A stretch of DNA of 64,000 nt from positions 10,303,704-10,367,703 of the forward strand of contig NC_088304.1 in the NCBI RefSeq assembly GCF_032854445.1, in the 5' to 3' direction. The stretch is from Liolophura sinensis. Taxonomy: Eukaryota; Mollusca; Polyplacophora; Chitonida; Chitonidae. This document shows, one piece after another, positions 21,105-36,100 of this stretch. Positions within the stretch are counted from its first letter, which is position 1. Each line of letters starts with the position of its first letter. The notes beneath the pieces were generated by a model, which worked only from the letters and a program-made list of their open reading frames with translations, ran no database searches and was not told the DNA's origin. Both the position numbers and the translations under genes were made by a program.

Positions 21105-24100
21105 CTGCGAAAACCAAAAATTTTCATGATTACTTACAGCTGTTGCTTTAATCACCGAGTAGACTGACTAACTGACTAACTATTTATTTATTTATTTGAT
21201 TAGTATTGTACGCCGTACTCAAGAACACTTTACTTGCACAACGGCGCCCAGCATTATAGTGGGTGGAAACCGGGCAGAGTCCGGGGGGAAACCCACGACC
21301 ATCTGCAGGTTGGTGGCAGACCTTCCCATGTATGACTGGAGGGGAGACTAACTGACTGAGTATTTAACGCTGTGTTCAAGGATTTTTCACTTATATGACT
21401 GTAGTCTGGTTTATGGGTGGAGGAAATGGAAATACCACGGACCTGGCAAACACCTTGACCTAGAGCTGGGGCTGACACAAGATCTGTATTTGAATGACAA
21501 TCTCATTGGTCTGCGGACAGATAGTCATGGCGTGCAAGCGCTCTAACCATCTGACCTTGCAATGTTCCACACCATAGCAGAGACAGGCAGTTGTCAGTCT
21601 CCAGAGGATACGAGAAACTTTACCTTTACAACTTGTGTGTAAAACTTGTGACTAAATGTATTATCATGTGTTTTTGGTTTAACTAATTTCACCATACATG
21701 CATTTTCTGCATGACCTACTACTATGGCATGTTGCTGCCACAGTCCAAATACGTTTTTCAAACAATAAAGTGCTTTTAATGATCTCTTGAAAAGCCATTG
21801 TAAAGATCTTCTCGTAATTTTTAAGTCAATAAATTGGTGACGCCCTGTTAAGCTGGAAAGCCTTATGGATGACATTGAGTATAACGCTTTGCCCAGTGAC
21901 AGTTTAGTGACACTGGACTTGCCTGTATTTGGTCGACATCAAAGTCTCATGAAAATGACTATGGATGTAACCCAGGTCCAGTGCTAACTATATTTCTTCA
22001 ACCTTTTCGCATGTTCAACTGGCATAATTTGACGACATTTCCTTTGCTACATTGAAAAAAACCCCACAAAAACATACTTTATGTGAAGGTTGATAAATTG
22101 CCTTCAAAGTTGCCCTTAAAAATGCGAAAAGATTGAAGAAATAGGGTAAGAGGTGGATGCTCTAATCTCTCAGTCAATCTAACCACAGCACAATAAGATA
22201 AAACATCTTTCCCTTCCATTCTATTTGACTGGATTCTTCCCAGGTTTATACTTACATTGCAGCTATGGTTGATAAACCGTGCCAGATTGCCTGTCTTGGT
22301 GGCGTCAATAATCGTCTCGGTGTCCACCCTGAACAGGTAGCTGCTGCCGATGCCGATGGCTTCATAACGCTTCTCCGCTCGTCCGCGATGGACTGCCGCA
22401 CTACCTGGCCCACATACTCTATGACCATCTCCTCAGAAGCGATAGGCTCCAGTGCAAACAGGCCCAGTCGTGGATACCACTCTTGGCAAATTTCAGCTGC
22501 TTCTTTCGGAACTGAAAGTGGAGATCACACTGTTTTACTTGCAGACCTTGATAGGATTACTATTAAGTTTACTCACTCCACTGTATTCTAACAGTGTAAA
22601 CTACTGAGCTTTTGCTTGATTCTGATTGATTTATACACCTAATAGGGTCTATAATGAGATTTTTTTGTCATGTTTGGATAATTTCTGATCAGAAAACTAG
22701 TGTTGGCTTCATAAGAATCATTTTACGGCCCAATGTGCTTCTCAAGGTGCATTTTTAAAGGCCAAACTTTAGGTGAAAAACAGTAACTGGTGTACGATTA
22801 CATCATACTGGTGAAATAGAAAGCAATCTTCATCAACCTGGTAACAGGACCTACATGTAAATGTCACACAAGAGCTGTGAATCACTTATTACGACCTGAG
22901 TGCCAAGCACAAAGGAAGCAGGTGATTCCCTGTCAGAGGCTGACAATCATTTACCCGCGATCATACTCCCAGATTTTGGAAGGTGCCATACACAGAAGAC
23001 AGCAGCATGGAGAGTAAAATTAGAGCTACCATGACAATGTGATAGTTGGCAAATGGTCACACGTAACCTCAGAGTACCATGGTTTATATCAGGCAGAATT
23101 AGGTAAAAAACAACAACAACAAAACAAACAGTTTAACACATTTAGTATTCATTTTGAGACAAATTTGCTCATTTGACATTATGGTACGTGTGTAAGCATT
23201 TTTCCTTTAATAGGTGAGCCCTACAATAAAAATCCATAAGAAAACAAAATGTAAATCTATCTTTTTTTATTTTGGCCCATCCTGATGTTTTCAAGATGGT
23301 CCTGTTTTCCAAGATTTTCTAACCACATAAAACATCTTACACAGGAATAATTGCTGGGATAGGCCACATTTTCCACAAATTTGCTGATTTTTAAAATTTT
23401 ACTTTCATTTTTAATTTCTCTTGCATTCAATCTGCAAAACAAAACTTTTACTTGGTGCAGCCTCAGGCTGAACAAATCCATTAAAATCATTAAACGTCCC
23501 ATTATCTTCACGTACCTTAAGCTGATTGAAACGCAAGAGGTCGGTTTCTAGGTCAGAGTAGGTCGTCTGTAACCGCCTATTGTGGTGCCGAGCCTCTCGT
23601 GAAGTTTGGGCTTTCTTTCCCTCCTGCTGTAATACACATCATGACACCACATATATAACTGCTGTAATGCACATCATGACACCACACACGTAATTGCCAT
23701 AATACACATCAGGACACCACATATATAATTGCTGTAATGCACATCATGACACCACATATATAACTGCTGTAATGCACATCATGACACCACATACGTAATT
23801 GCCGTAATACACATCATGACACCACACATATAATTGCTGTAATACACATCATGACACCACATACATAATTGCTGTAATACACATCATGACACCATGTACA
23901 TAATTGACTTCAGTTTTTACATCACCACACAGTGTATGAATATTCAATTCTAACTGCTTCTTTCAAAAGAATCACACACAATGATGAATTTGCCTGCAGG
24001 CTACAGACAATAAATTGCAGGGATATAAAGCTAGATTTCCATGAAGTAGTGAATTCTTTCCCAGAATATACCTCTCAACAGGATCACGACATACATTTTA

Positions 24101-27100
24101 TTCTACATTTATTCAGACTGACAAGTAATACCTTCGATCAACTGGCATTTTTTTTATTCAACATATATATATATATATAATGTAATTCTTCAACTTTTTC
24201 GATGGTTTGCAAGGTGTTTATTTAAGCTTATTTAAGATGTCATTCTGTATACACTGACAAAATTACACTTTTTATGAAGCCCTCAAATTGGCCAATCCAA
24301 CCAATGTAGTTTTGTCAGTCTCCAAAACAAAAATGAAAAATGTGCTCAAATTGCAATGAAAGTTGCTCTTTTATACACAAAAAGGGTGAGGAATTAGAGT
24401 ATACATGTATATAATAGACAGCTTCTCAAGAAGCTGAAGTAAAACGGCCAACATGCAATGAATCTGTTCAACTTTTGTTTTCACAGAAATCAAAATAATC
24501 ATGACAAGGCTTGATTGCAATATACATGTATGTGGGATTTGTAAGAACTTACAATCTTTTTCATATCTTCAGCTGCCTTTTGTTGAATGTGGGCGTGACG
24601 GAGATAACCAGCCTTTTCCATCATAGTGAGTTTGTAATAGCCCTCAGACCTGGCACAACCTAAAACAACAAGATGACCATGTTAAGGCTCCCATATTCAC
24701 AATTTAAACATAATTCACAATTCTGCCTCAGTAAGAACTACTGTAAATCTTCAAACTTTTCACACACATTTTTTCAGGGGCATTTATGCATACAATTATT
24801 ATGAAATTTATCCTCCAAAAAAAAAAAACAAAACATGAAATTCATGTCACTAAAGATGCAAGCTTCATAAAACTGTGCAAATTATTTCTCTACATCCCAT
24901 AGTTCTTGATAACTTGATAGTCTGGGGGTAGTGAGGAGAGGGGTTGTTTTACCTCGGTAACTGGGGGCAGATTTTGGAAGGGATTTTCAGAGGCCAGTTT
25001 CATAGTTATCCAGAAATTCAATCTTCTTTAGAAAACAATATATTTGAAGCTGCACTAGCACACTGCAGTATCAACAGTCAAACTTGTATCAATTTAATGC
25101 ATATTTTATTTGGATTTCAATTTTAGACTAATGCCTGAAAAGGTTTTGGTCTGTGATGGTCACAGGTATTGTCACGATGTTCAACATTCCACTGCTAATA
25201 TTCAGGCAGGACTGACTGATTGATTTATTCTTGTTTAATGCCATACTTGATTTTTTTCCCACCTACATGTATATGATGTCAGTCAGCCCTAAGGGTGGTG
25301 GAAACTGGTGTGAAATATTGAATTTTTGCAAGTTACTGATGAACTTTCCCACATTTGTTCATGCTGAAGACAGGAGGCAGGAGAGGAAAATCAAGACAGT
25401 ACAGAGACTGCACAACAGATTCGCTGAGATTTTTCCTGTGCACTCTCAACAAATGGGACACATTTTGCATGTGCTTTATTCTCGAACTGTAAACTGACAC
25501 AGTTTGCAGGCAAATGATTGTTCACTAGATGAATGAATGAATGAATGAATGAATGTTTTTGGTTTTACGTTTTTCAGTACAATTTTTCAGTCATATGGTG
25601 GCGACGAGTCATTAGGTGCGTGCACATATATTGTGTTTTCCTGTGAAAGGGTGAGTCCATCCTGGGCGAATTGAAGTACCATGCAAAACACTCCAGAAAT
25701 GACTTCCCACCCGGTCACATTATACTGACACCGGGCCAACCAGTCCTGTTGCCTTGGTTTAAATGCTCAGTGCTGAGCGACAAGCAAGGCGGCAGCAAGT
25801 ACCCTAAGTTTTTAAAGTTTTTAGGTATGGCATCGGTTTGATCTTGGGTTTTCCGACTTTGATTTATTTATTTGATTGGTGATTTATGCTGTACTCAAGA
25901 ATATTTCACATATATGAAGGCAGTTAGCATTACAGTGGGCAGAAAGCGGGCAGAACCCATGGGAAAGCAATGACCATCTCCATACATATCCAAGTACCTT
26001 TTTACTAAACTGTGCAAGTGCTACCAAATCGCCGCTGTCGACTTTTGGCGAAGTTATTTTCCATTTGTGTCCCCACCTTGGCGAAGCAATATCATCTTAC
26101 CCTGTTACGAGCATATTTGGTTTCAGAGGCATTTTCCTTTCTACTCAATAATGTGTTGGGCTTCTTCCTTTTCTGTGTATTTAGGTACAGCAGACTTAAT
26201 TATTTGTGAAAAGGATTGAACGAAGACGTCTGCACCTGTATAGAATAAGTTTCTGCATGAAAACTTTTTCCTAGAGTCTAATCTGCAAGCATAGTACCTG
26301 TAGAACTACATACACTCGGCCGATAATGAACGGTGTGGATCTGTTAAAGGTAAGCTCCTTTGTTCAGTTGAATTTTTTTTTTTTTTCCTTTCTTCTTTTT
26401 GCACTGGTACTTCAGCGGACATTTATCAATGACGGGAAGTACAGAAGAATAGGCCAGCCCTGCGGGCGATAATGCGTGACGGATAGGAGGCACAGCTATG
26501 CGGGTCATAAGCTGGTTAAAGGAGCTATAATACGCTTAGTCTGTCATAACATCAATCAATGGATTTTATTCTTACTCTTCACAGGCATAATTAGTAACAA
26601 ATTACACGCCTCCCAGCACCACGGCTTTATGTAGCATTATGCCAGAATGAGGTAAAATAAAAGAAAACAAATAAATTGAAATTTATTAGGCCTCACTGGT
26701 CTTAAAATACTCAATTGTCAACTGAGTTCTGCGCTTACCTGTTTTGTGTAGTTTAGGAGTAAGATCTTCCGCCTTTTTCCGCTTTTTGACTGGTGTAGGA
26801 AGAATATCCGGAATATCCGTGTGCGTATGATCAACCCACAAAATGTCATTGAGCCAGTATAAACTTGGGTCATCCGACTGTATTAATTCATCGTATGATC
26901 TTTTTAAATACTTCACATCCTCTTCTGAAATCCCCCGGTCATAAATGTCAAAAAAAATCTGGCGTTCCTCTTGGAAAGTCCGACATTTAAATCTGGGTAA
27001 TGGTTTGACCGGGGTCAAAAGACTGGCCAATTCTCGACTGATCTTATCCTCCGGGCGGTTTGTGATGTCTGCTAGAGTATTGGTCTTGGATTTCTTCATC

Positions 27101-30100
27101 CTTGCTTTCTTTTTGGGTTCTTTGGCAGGTTTGGGGGACATAACAGATTCCTTCGTTAGGACTGCCTCGCCAATCTTGACTTGGTCCATGACAATTGGAG
27201 GCAGGCTATAGTTGTGGTCAACCAGAACTTCTGACAAAGTCTCTGAGTCTTCATCTGCGGATTCAGTCTGGTCCGAGTCAGCAGTTGTCTCGTCTTTACT
27301 AACAGGTGGGAAGCTAAAGTAGTCATGCTCAGCGATGGCTGGCACCATGAAGTGCGAACGCTGCTCTGCCTCTGATTCGGACAGTTTATGAGAGCTTTCA
27401 GAGTCGTGAATTTCCTCTGTCACACAAACAGTATCATCCTCTGTTATCACTGTTTCCGGACCTTCAGCCGGCTCCACTACAGACTGTTTTTCAGATAATT
27501 CTGATGTAACACTCTCTTTCTCGGGACCAGACACCGATGTGCCCCGCCTCCTACTCTTCTTCCCAAGCTTTTTGGAACTAGTTTCTACAGCACTGGAATC
27601 ACTGTCCATAGCACTAGACTCAGTGGAGGTTGTTGTGGTGTCGGTACTCGTCGTCGTTGTTGCAGATGTTTCTATCCCATCAGTTTTATCTCCCTTGACT
27701 ACAGAAACTGCCTGCTCCTCTGCTTCCTTCTCCTCGAGTATTGGAGACAAAGGCCGCTTCTCTGGTGATTCCTTGACGCTAACATCCTTGGCAGCCGATT
27801 CCTCGTCAGTGTCCATGCTGGATACCTCACTGTTAAACATAACACGACGAAATGTAACAAGAAATATATCACCAACAGAGGTTTATACTTGAATCAAATC
27901 TGCAATGCCATTCATTTCAGACATGCAAGAAATACATCATTTAGAAAAACAATGTTTTCAATCCAAAAGTAAACTGGGTAGCATAACCTACTGACCTACC
28001 CTATTTTTTCTATGTAGGTTCAACTTACCTTTTAATGAAGGTAGTATTGCCCGGTAAAAAATACCTGGTAGCTTGCCAATTAGTGCTTCAGTTTAAATGG
28101 CAGATTAAGTTGACTGGACGTCTGATTCAAACAGGAAGTCAACAAAACAAAAACCTGGTATTTTGGCCCAAATTCATTATTTCAGATTCAAACCGTTCAT
28201 ACTTGTATTTAACTTTAAGATGTACTAAGACCTACCACAACCTGATCACTTTTCAGAACAAAAAATTTCAATAAAACCTCACAACTACATCTTCAAAGAA
28301 CATTCATCTTGTTCATAAAGTTTCCTGAATATATACTGCGAACACTGTGAGACTAAATATCTAGGGTTACATGCATGGGAATTGGCTGACAAATCCCTGC
28401 AAATTTTGAAAACAATAATTCATTGATAATTTATATGCGCCATATTTTACCTGTCCTCACTGTCCTGGTGACTCGTGTCTCTGTCAGACGGAGGCAGTTG
28501 ACCGATGTCTGCTTCTGTACCCACATCCACCTCCTCTTCCTCCTCGTCAGAGTTTTCCACCTCCATTTTCTCTTCCACTCTGGTAACACAGATCAAATAT
28601 GAACTATTTTACAAGTCCCTGTTCATATTTGGTGCAGGGCACTGCCCTTGTCAAGAAGCTTATTTCCAGCACTATTATCCTTTTATGATATTTCCAGAAT
28701 CACAAAACAGCTATTCTACTAATGCTAAAGAATTAACTACTCCTAGAGGAGTGATTTCACAGTCTGGATGCTTACCAAAACCACAATTAAATTTTGCCTG
28801 TCAACAAAAGTGATAAACTGAAAAAAACAAAATGTGGCTTGTACTGTACTGACCTGTCCTCCGTGTCCTTGACCTTCACCTCGGCCTCACCCTGAGGTTT
28901 GGCAGGAGTCTCCACTGACTCCTCCTCCACCTCAGAGTCTTCCTCTTCCTCCTCACTGCTATCCTCAGACTCCTCCTCCTCCTCTTCCTCGCTGCTTTCC
29001 TCGCTACCATCCTCGTCAGCAGAGTCCTCATCTGTGAGAAACAAACATCAGTTACAGAATCTTATTTGCATAGTTTTTTCTATCATTTTTTTGACTTTGA
29101 CCAAAATAATGTTAAAAGCGAAGTTAAACCCCACTCAATGAAACAAACTAACAAACCACTGATATGCCAATAACAGGTCTTGGCCAATCTAGCTGGGAGT
29201 AAAAGCTTGCTAATTGTTAAGTAGACTCGACATAAACCTAGTTACTAGTGTGAGCGAGTGTGAATATGTGCATATCCTCTCTGCTCAAAAATGTCCTATC
29301 CTCTTTAATAAGTGCTAGATTTTGACGTGCACTGATGTTTTATCAAAGATTTAAGGCCAACAGTGTCCACAAGCCTTTTTCACTCTGAAGGATTAACCCT
29401 TGGGGCAGGTAAATACCAGGGATTCCTTAAAACAGACCTCACCAACAACTTTGCTGCATTTACTCTCAAAAAATTGCATTTTTAATGTAATATTTCTATG
29501 ACGAATAAAACTGTATGATTCAGGTAAAATCGTTAAATTAGTCATGTTCAAATTAAGTCAAATACTGCAACTGAACTAGCATCTTGCTTGCTGCCTTCTA
29601 ACAATGGTAATATGTACGACTTCTAATGGTTAAGCGTGGTGTGTTTTGATAGGTTACCAGCAGAGGCATCCTCTTTCTCCTCATCAGAGGATTCCGACTC
29701 TTCCTCGCTCTCGCTGATCAGAGGCTTCTGTTTGGAGCCAGCCGATTCTTCTTCATCTGAAGAGATAGAACAAAAATGTATCTATTCATTTGATTAATGT
29801 TTAACGCTGTATTGATGACTTCACTATCACTTTATTCCTCTTCCATTATGGACACATGTATCTGCCAGGATGCTTAGGGCAAGGTTCATTTTTCAAATGA
29901 CCTATGGTACCACGTTTCAAGGGAAACTACTTCTACTAACTATTAACCAGCATGAGTTATTCCCCTTGGTCACGCATAACATGTGCTTTATGTTTTTTAA
30001 TCTGATCAGTCTCACAGAGGTCAACTACAGTATATTTCTTTTAGAGAGTCGCCTATATTCAGGTGTTTGTAAAATCAGTCATACTCGCTACTAAAGATAC

Positions 30101-33100
30101 CTTCAGTCAGTGACATGTAACAACAGAAGCTCTACACATGGATATCACTTTATTGCATGGAAAAGTTAGAACACTTTTTCTAATCCACAAAGTTAAACTC
30201 CATAAGCTCAGTGGCTTGCTGGGGAATGGGCATGCAGAGTAATTTGTTTTACAATAGGTGCACCAACATGCGATAAGAACAAACTCCATGCAGTAACACA
30301 GCCTACACTACACTCTCAATGAATAGACTACCCTGTTTTTTATAACAAAACATCCAGCTTAAAAACCATGAGATAATATACTAAGATAAAATTATATTCA
30401 TTTATTACGGTTATATTTCACTAAAACGTGTACACAACCTCAAATATGGCAGAGGAAGAAACAAGGTTTACAGCAAGATCGATAGCAGTTTAGGAAACTG
30501 GTGTTGCCCTCTGTGAAAACATGTTCAGATCATTAAACATTAAAACATTATGAATTAGAAGAAGTGTTCTAACTTCATTTTCCACGCAATAATGTGAACT
30601 TCAAACATATCAATATGTAAAGCTTATGTTGTTACGTGTCACTAACTAAAGGCAATTTTGGTAGCGTGTATGACTGGTTTTACAGGCAGCTGAAAATAGG
30701 TGACTCTCCAAAAGAGCAAGAGTTCTGACCAACTCATTCCAGACCACTTCAGCATGAGTAACGAAGTTGCACATTAGAATCACACTCCAAATGGCTCAGT
30801 TTAGTCTTTCTGACAAGGGGTTTGTCAGAAGCTTGGAAAAGGATGCCATTCACATATTTCTCTGAAAAACAGGGTGTCTTGTGTAAACCATTGGTCTTTG
30901 GTGAGAAACTGATAAATTTTCCCAGCGTAATACACAGATTTTACAGAAAAGAGGAGGTTCTGTCAGAGAAAATCCAATCAGTCAGCATAAGGTCAGACTG
31001 GGGCGGTAAAAATCCTCATCACTCAGAAACATCAGTCACACCACTTGATTAGGACCTTATACCATTCACCATAACTTGGTTTTTGTTTATTAACAAAGTA
31101 CTCTATCGCACCACTTTCATTCTGATCGATTCATCAACCTTATAGGGCCACTTGTCAAGTTTAAATATCAGAAAAAAATAAGTGTTGGCATCAAAAGCAT
31201 AATTTTAAGGCCTTTATGTTCTTCTGAATGTGCTTTATTACAGACCAACCTTTAGGTGAAATATTCATTTGTTTGATTGGCGTTTTACGCCCTACTCAAG
31301 GACATTTCACTTAGAGCCCAGGGAGAACCCATAACCATCCGCAGGTTGCTGACAGAACACAGCTGAATCCACTGTCCATTTTTGAGTACATCTACATTGT
31401 AACTAACAGGTTGTATTGGTCAAGTTGCCCAGAGGGCAGTGGAAGCAGGTTATGTGACTGTCACTGGACTAACCTGACTCTTCTTCATCCACAGACTTAG
31501 CGTCCAGTTTCCTAGAGTCTTCATCTCCTTCTGGTGGTGGCGACGGCCGATGGAACTTGCGCTGAAAGTCACAAAATTCAATGAATTCAATCATGAAATA
31601 CTCAACATAATACATCGTTCCTGACACAACTCAAGGATTTTTATTTTATATGCTTTAGGACTGTTTCTAAATTGTCATTAGACACACGTATTACAATTCT
31701 TTTTCGAGTGGAATATGGATTACACCGACACTACTTGGCTGACCAACACGGTATATCATCTATTATGACCCCAAGGATCATTCCACAAAAGTTTGTTCTG
31801 ACTTTCTTTAATGTGCAAAATTTTACATATTGCGAAATACTCACATTCACAAAATTTCACGAGCGATATTTCGCAAAAATGTTTCGGAAGAGACGTCAAA
31901 GACATGGCGCCATAAAAACAACATGACTCACGACTGAAGTTATTATATCCTCAACTTTGAAACACAACAAAGTTTTGAATTTTGACCTTATTTTATTGAC
32001 TAGATTTTAAAATTTTGACCACTCCATCTTATAGACATATGTGTCAAATTTTCAACTTCAATTACCAAGCGCTCACTACTCATATTAGGAGGGTATACAT
32101 TTTTATTTAAGTCACATATGGCTTTGTGGAATTGGCTCAAAGTGCCAAGATGGCGAAGTTTCAGGTCTCAGGCATAATCCGACCCAAGACTGACCCCTGG
32201 GAGACACCGTCAAGTAACAAGAAATGGACAGTTCTTGTACAAGTTGCTAAATCTTCAACATGTAAAAAGCCATCGAGTGTACAACCTGCTTTTATGGTGA
32301 TGACAGTCCAAAGAGTCTTACCTTGAAGGAGGGTAACTTTGGCATTCCACCACGGATTCCCAAGAAGCCTCCATAACCCATGCCACTGTTGTCCAGTCCA
32401 CCACGGTCTCGAGACTCAAACAGTGAGGCTAGCGATGCACTCATCTCAGGTTTGATGTCTGTCTTTGGCTTAGGGAGGCTGGTAGATGTGCTGGTAACAG
32501 GCTCTGGTGCTTTCTCCACCTGCTGACATGTCTGTATGAAAGGGCAAGGAATCAGAAATTTTTGACAAAGTAAGCATTTACTGAATGTCTTTAACACATC
32601 TTTCTAATTCAGCTTGAACCTTTGCTTCAAGAGCTCTGGGATGTGTGCACATACGCTTTTTGCTTTTGAAGTCCATATTTTTTTAGCGTTTGCACATCAA
32701 TATTAATGTGAAATATCAAACATTAATATTTGTCACCAAGATATGCTTACAATACTGCAGAAGGGGCATAAATTCATAATCATTCATTCAGTCATTCACT
32801 CATTAATACCTGAAGAGCAGAGAGAGGTAGTTTTACGATTACTTTCAAATTATCTCCAACTGAAATGTACCATGATATGTGCGGCCCCCAACAAAGCTTA
32901 ACATTAGGGTTCAAGTATATGGGTTTATTCAAAAAATAAATGAAGAAAAAAAAAAAACAGACCTTTGATTTTAATACTTCACCATCCCACCAAGCCTCGA
33001 ATGCCTTGAATGCTGAATTCTCTACCATCTTTTTACACAAGTCTTTTTGCATGATAGTTTTGAGCTCTTTGACAAACTTGTCGAGAACAGTTGTGAAAGT

Positions 33101-36100
33101 CTTATCATTCGGGTCTTCTTTCTCTTCCTGAGTGGGTATGAGTTGCCCCGGGCTCATGCCATAGACTCCGTTCTGGTATGTACCCGGTTGCATTCCACCC
33201 AGAGGGGGGCTGCCGATTAGGTTCCCGTAATTATAAGGTGCCCAGGGCGAAGTGCCACTGACAGAAGAAGTTGGCTGGGCAGCATGGGGCGGGGTAAAGT
33301 TCGTGGAGGTACTGGGGGCGGAGGAAGCTGATGGGAGGGGCGGGTTAATCTCTAGTTTTTCCTCTCCACTACTAATGGATGACAGGCTCATACGGTCATC
33401 CTCATCATCACCAGGAGCCTCAGACATTCCCTCTGGAGGTGCCGCACTGGACACCACCCCATTCTGCAGGCTGTTCCCGCTTGGTGTGACCGGTGGCTCT
33501 GTGTTCACCGTCTCCTCAATAACCGTCTGGCTGTCCAACATTTGGCTCTCAAACTCTTCTCTCGTTGCCCCGCCCTCCTCTCCCCCACCCTCAGCCTGAC
33601 CAGGTGCAGGAGACAGGGTCAAGTCATCTTGGGTGAGTTCTGGGAGAGGGGGCAGGGACTCAGCAGCAGGGGGTGGGTGGAAGTCAAATGGGGACTCGCG
33701 GGCCGTGGTATGTGAAGGCGTCGCCTCGTCCTGACTTGAGCTGGAAGTGTGGTCAGGGCTACCCATTCCGTGAACATTCTGCAGCAAGCTCTGGATACGG
33801 GATTCCAAGCTCTCCATACGTGGTTCATCACTGTTCATCTCTGGTGACGGCTGCCGGGGAGGCGGAGGCAGCTTTGACTCCCGTGACCGCTTCTTTTTAT
33901 TTTTGTTATGACTGAACCTTGAGTGATCCTGAGCATGGTGTGACTGATGGAAGCCGTGATCAGGGGGAGGGGGTTGTGGCTCTGGTGGTAGGGGAGGTGG
34001 AGGGCGGTCAAATGGAGGCTTAGGTATGGGAGGGGGTGGGGCATAAAAGCCGTACTGGCTATTGTCCATGTCCTGCCCCATCATGGAGAAGTGAGGTGTA
34101 GCCTGCGGGGTGTGTCGATGCGCGGGTGTGGCAGGGGGCTGGTGGTGCACGACATGCCCGCCATGGTGATGTTGCTGATGATGATGTTGATGGTGGTGCT
34201 GCTTGTGTCGGTGCTGAGCAGGAGGATGGTGATGGTTGCCTCCGCTGTACTGCTGGCTGTGGTAGTAGTTGTTACCATGGTGTGAAGTGTTGGGGGGAGG
34301 TTCTCGCGCATAGTGGTTATACCCATCCCTGTGGTACCCCATGCCGATGGCGTTACTGGCTGAGGAATACCCTGTGTCCTGGCTGGAGAAGCTCATTTCA
34401 GACTGTGGCACAGAGTACCCGCCCTCTGAGTAGCTGCTGTATTCTGTCTCCACGCTGGGGGTATAATCCTGCTCCCCTTGTCCCAAATCAAATGTATCCC
34501 CTGGATCATATGCCTCCATGTCTGCGAAGCTACCGTCTGAGAGCCTTGCATTCCGTCGACTCGGGGATGCAGCTCGCTCAGGGCGTCTTTGCTGCTCTGA
34601 TGTCAATTCTTCAATCATCCGATTTCTTTCTTTCCCTAAAATCACACACAGTGTGGAAACATTTAAAATAACTTGACCTCATGTGTTTACACATCAAGCA
34701 TATTAAGAGCCAAGGGAGATAATTTTTGTTGGTTCTGATTTATCTCCCTTTATTAACAAATCATCACAGCACCAACAAGAGCTAAGCTTTTGATGGATTT
34801 GTTTGTCTAGTGTTAAACAGTGCACTCCAAACTACTCACTCATATGATGGCGACTATGATCATAGGTGGAGGAAAACCACAGCAGAGCAAAGTTTAAAAG
34901 AAGCTTTAGAGAGTTATGATTTCAACCAAGACAATTACAATCATGACAAGGTTAAAGTGCAGCTAAAAAGTAACATTATGATTCAAACACAGGCTGCAAT
35001 AACCAACAATAAGAAGCACACCTTCTGGATAAATGTATACTACACTAATTGTTTTAAAAACAGTATCACACCTGAAGACTTAAACATTACTCACCCATAG
35101 TATCAATGAATACATTGATAATGTTTCCCATCTTTGAGGTGTTGTTTAATTTGTCCACACAAGCCTTGGCTGCCTTGGAAGAGGTAAACAGTGTCTGGAA
35201 TAGAAATAAAACCCAGTTTCATGGTAAAAATATGTTTAATAAGGCTTCAATGTAAATATTTCTACACGCTTTCTGAAACCACCAGAGTCTGTTTTGTTTC
35301 AAATTGCACATCATGACAATTCTTCTCCCTAATGCTCTTATGGCTGATATTTTCATTTAATTATTGACTTATTTGATTGTTGTTTAAAACTTAAGAATTT
35401 TCCACTTCTATGAAAGCTGACGCTTCTATATTTTTATTTTATATTATCATACACACGCACAGATAAGACAGTTTCAAGGGAGGTAACTGTGGATTAAAGG
35501 GAGATAACTCTGCAAATGTCCTCTGGATTCCATAGCCAAACTTAAACAAAAACTGCGAAATTTTAATTTAAAGTGGGTAGAAAATATGAGCCTATTTAAG
35601 TCTTCAAATTGAAGAGCTGTTCAAGGTAATAAATCTGAGAATTATCATGTAGATTTCTTGAAGACTTCTCTTTAAGATTTTGACTTGAAATTTCCTTTTG
35701 TTTTTTAACCGTTTCAATTTTACACTTCTGTTCAAAATTTACATTTCAAAATTATGATTGAGGTTTTCCACAGTGGAAAACTGTGTACTTACCTTGCCAA
35801 TACTTAAATGTTTCTTGGTTCGAGGATGATAGTAAATCTTGCATTCTTCTATTTTCCCAAATCCTTTGCACATATTTTCCAAGAAATCTTTGTTGATGTT
35901 GTCATTCAGGTTGGTAAATGTGACATCTTTGGGTGGAGGAATGCCCACGTAATATTCGTCATACTAACATGGAAAAGACAAGAAAAACAAAATATCCAAT
36001 TATTTCACCTTTCACTAAAATGTTCTCTCTTTCCGGAATATCAAAATCACAATAGAAGAAAAAAAGATCTGTACATTCACAAAATCTCACATTACTTGAA

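Noticed and set aside
33252-34671. Several plus-strand ORFs of 60-180 aa
   Set aside because: Antisense to SETD1 exon 6; composition mirrors its GC-rich Pro/His codons.
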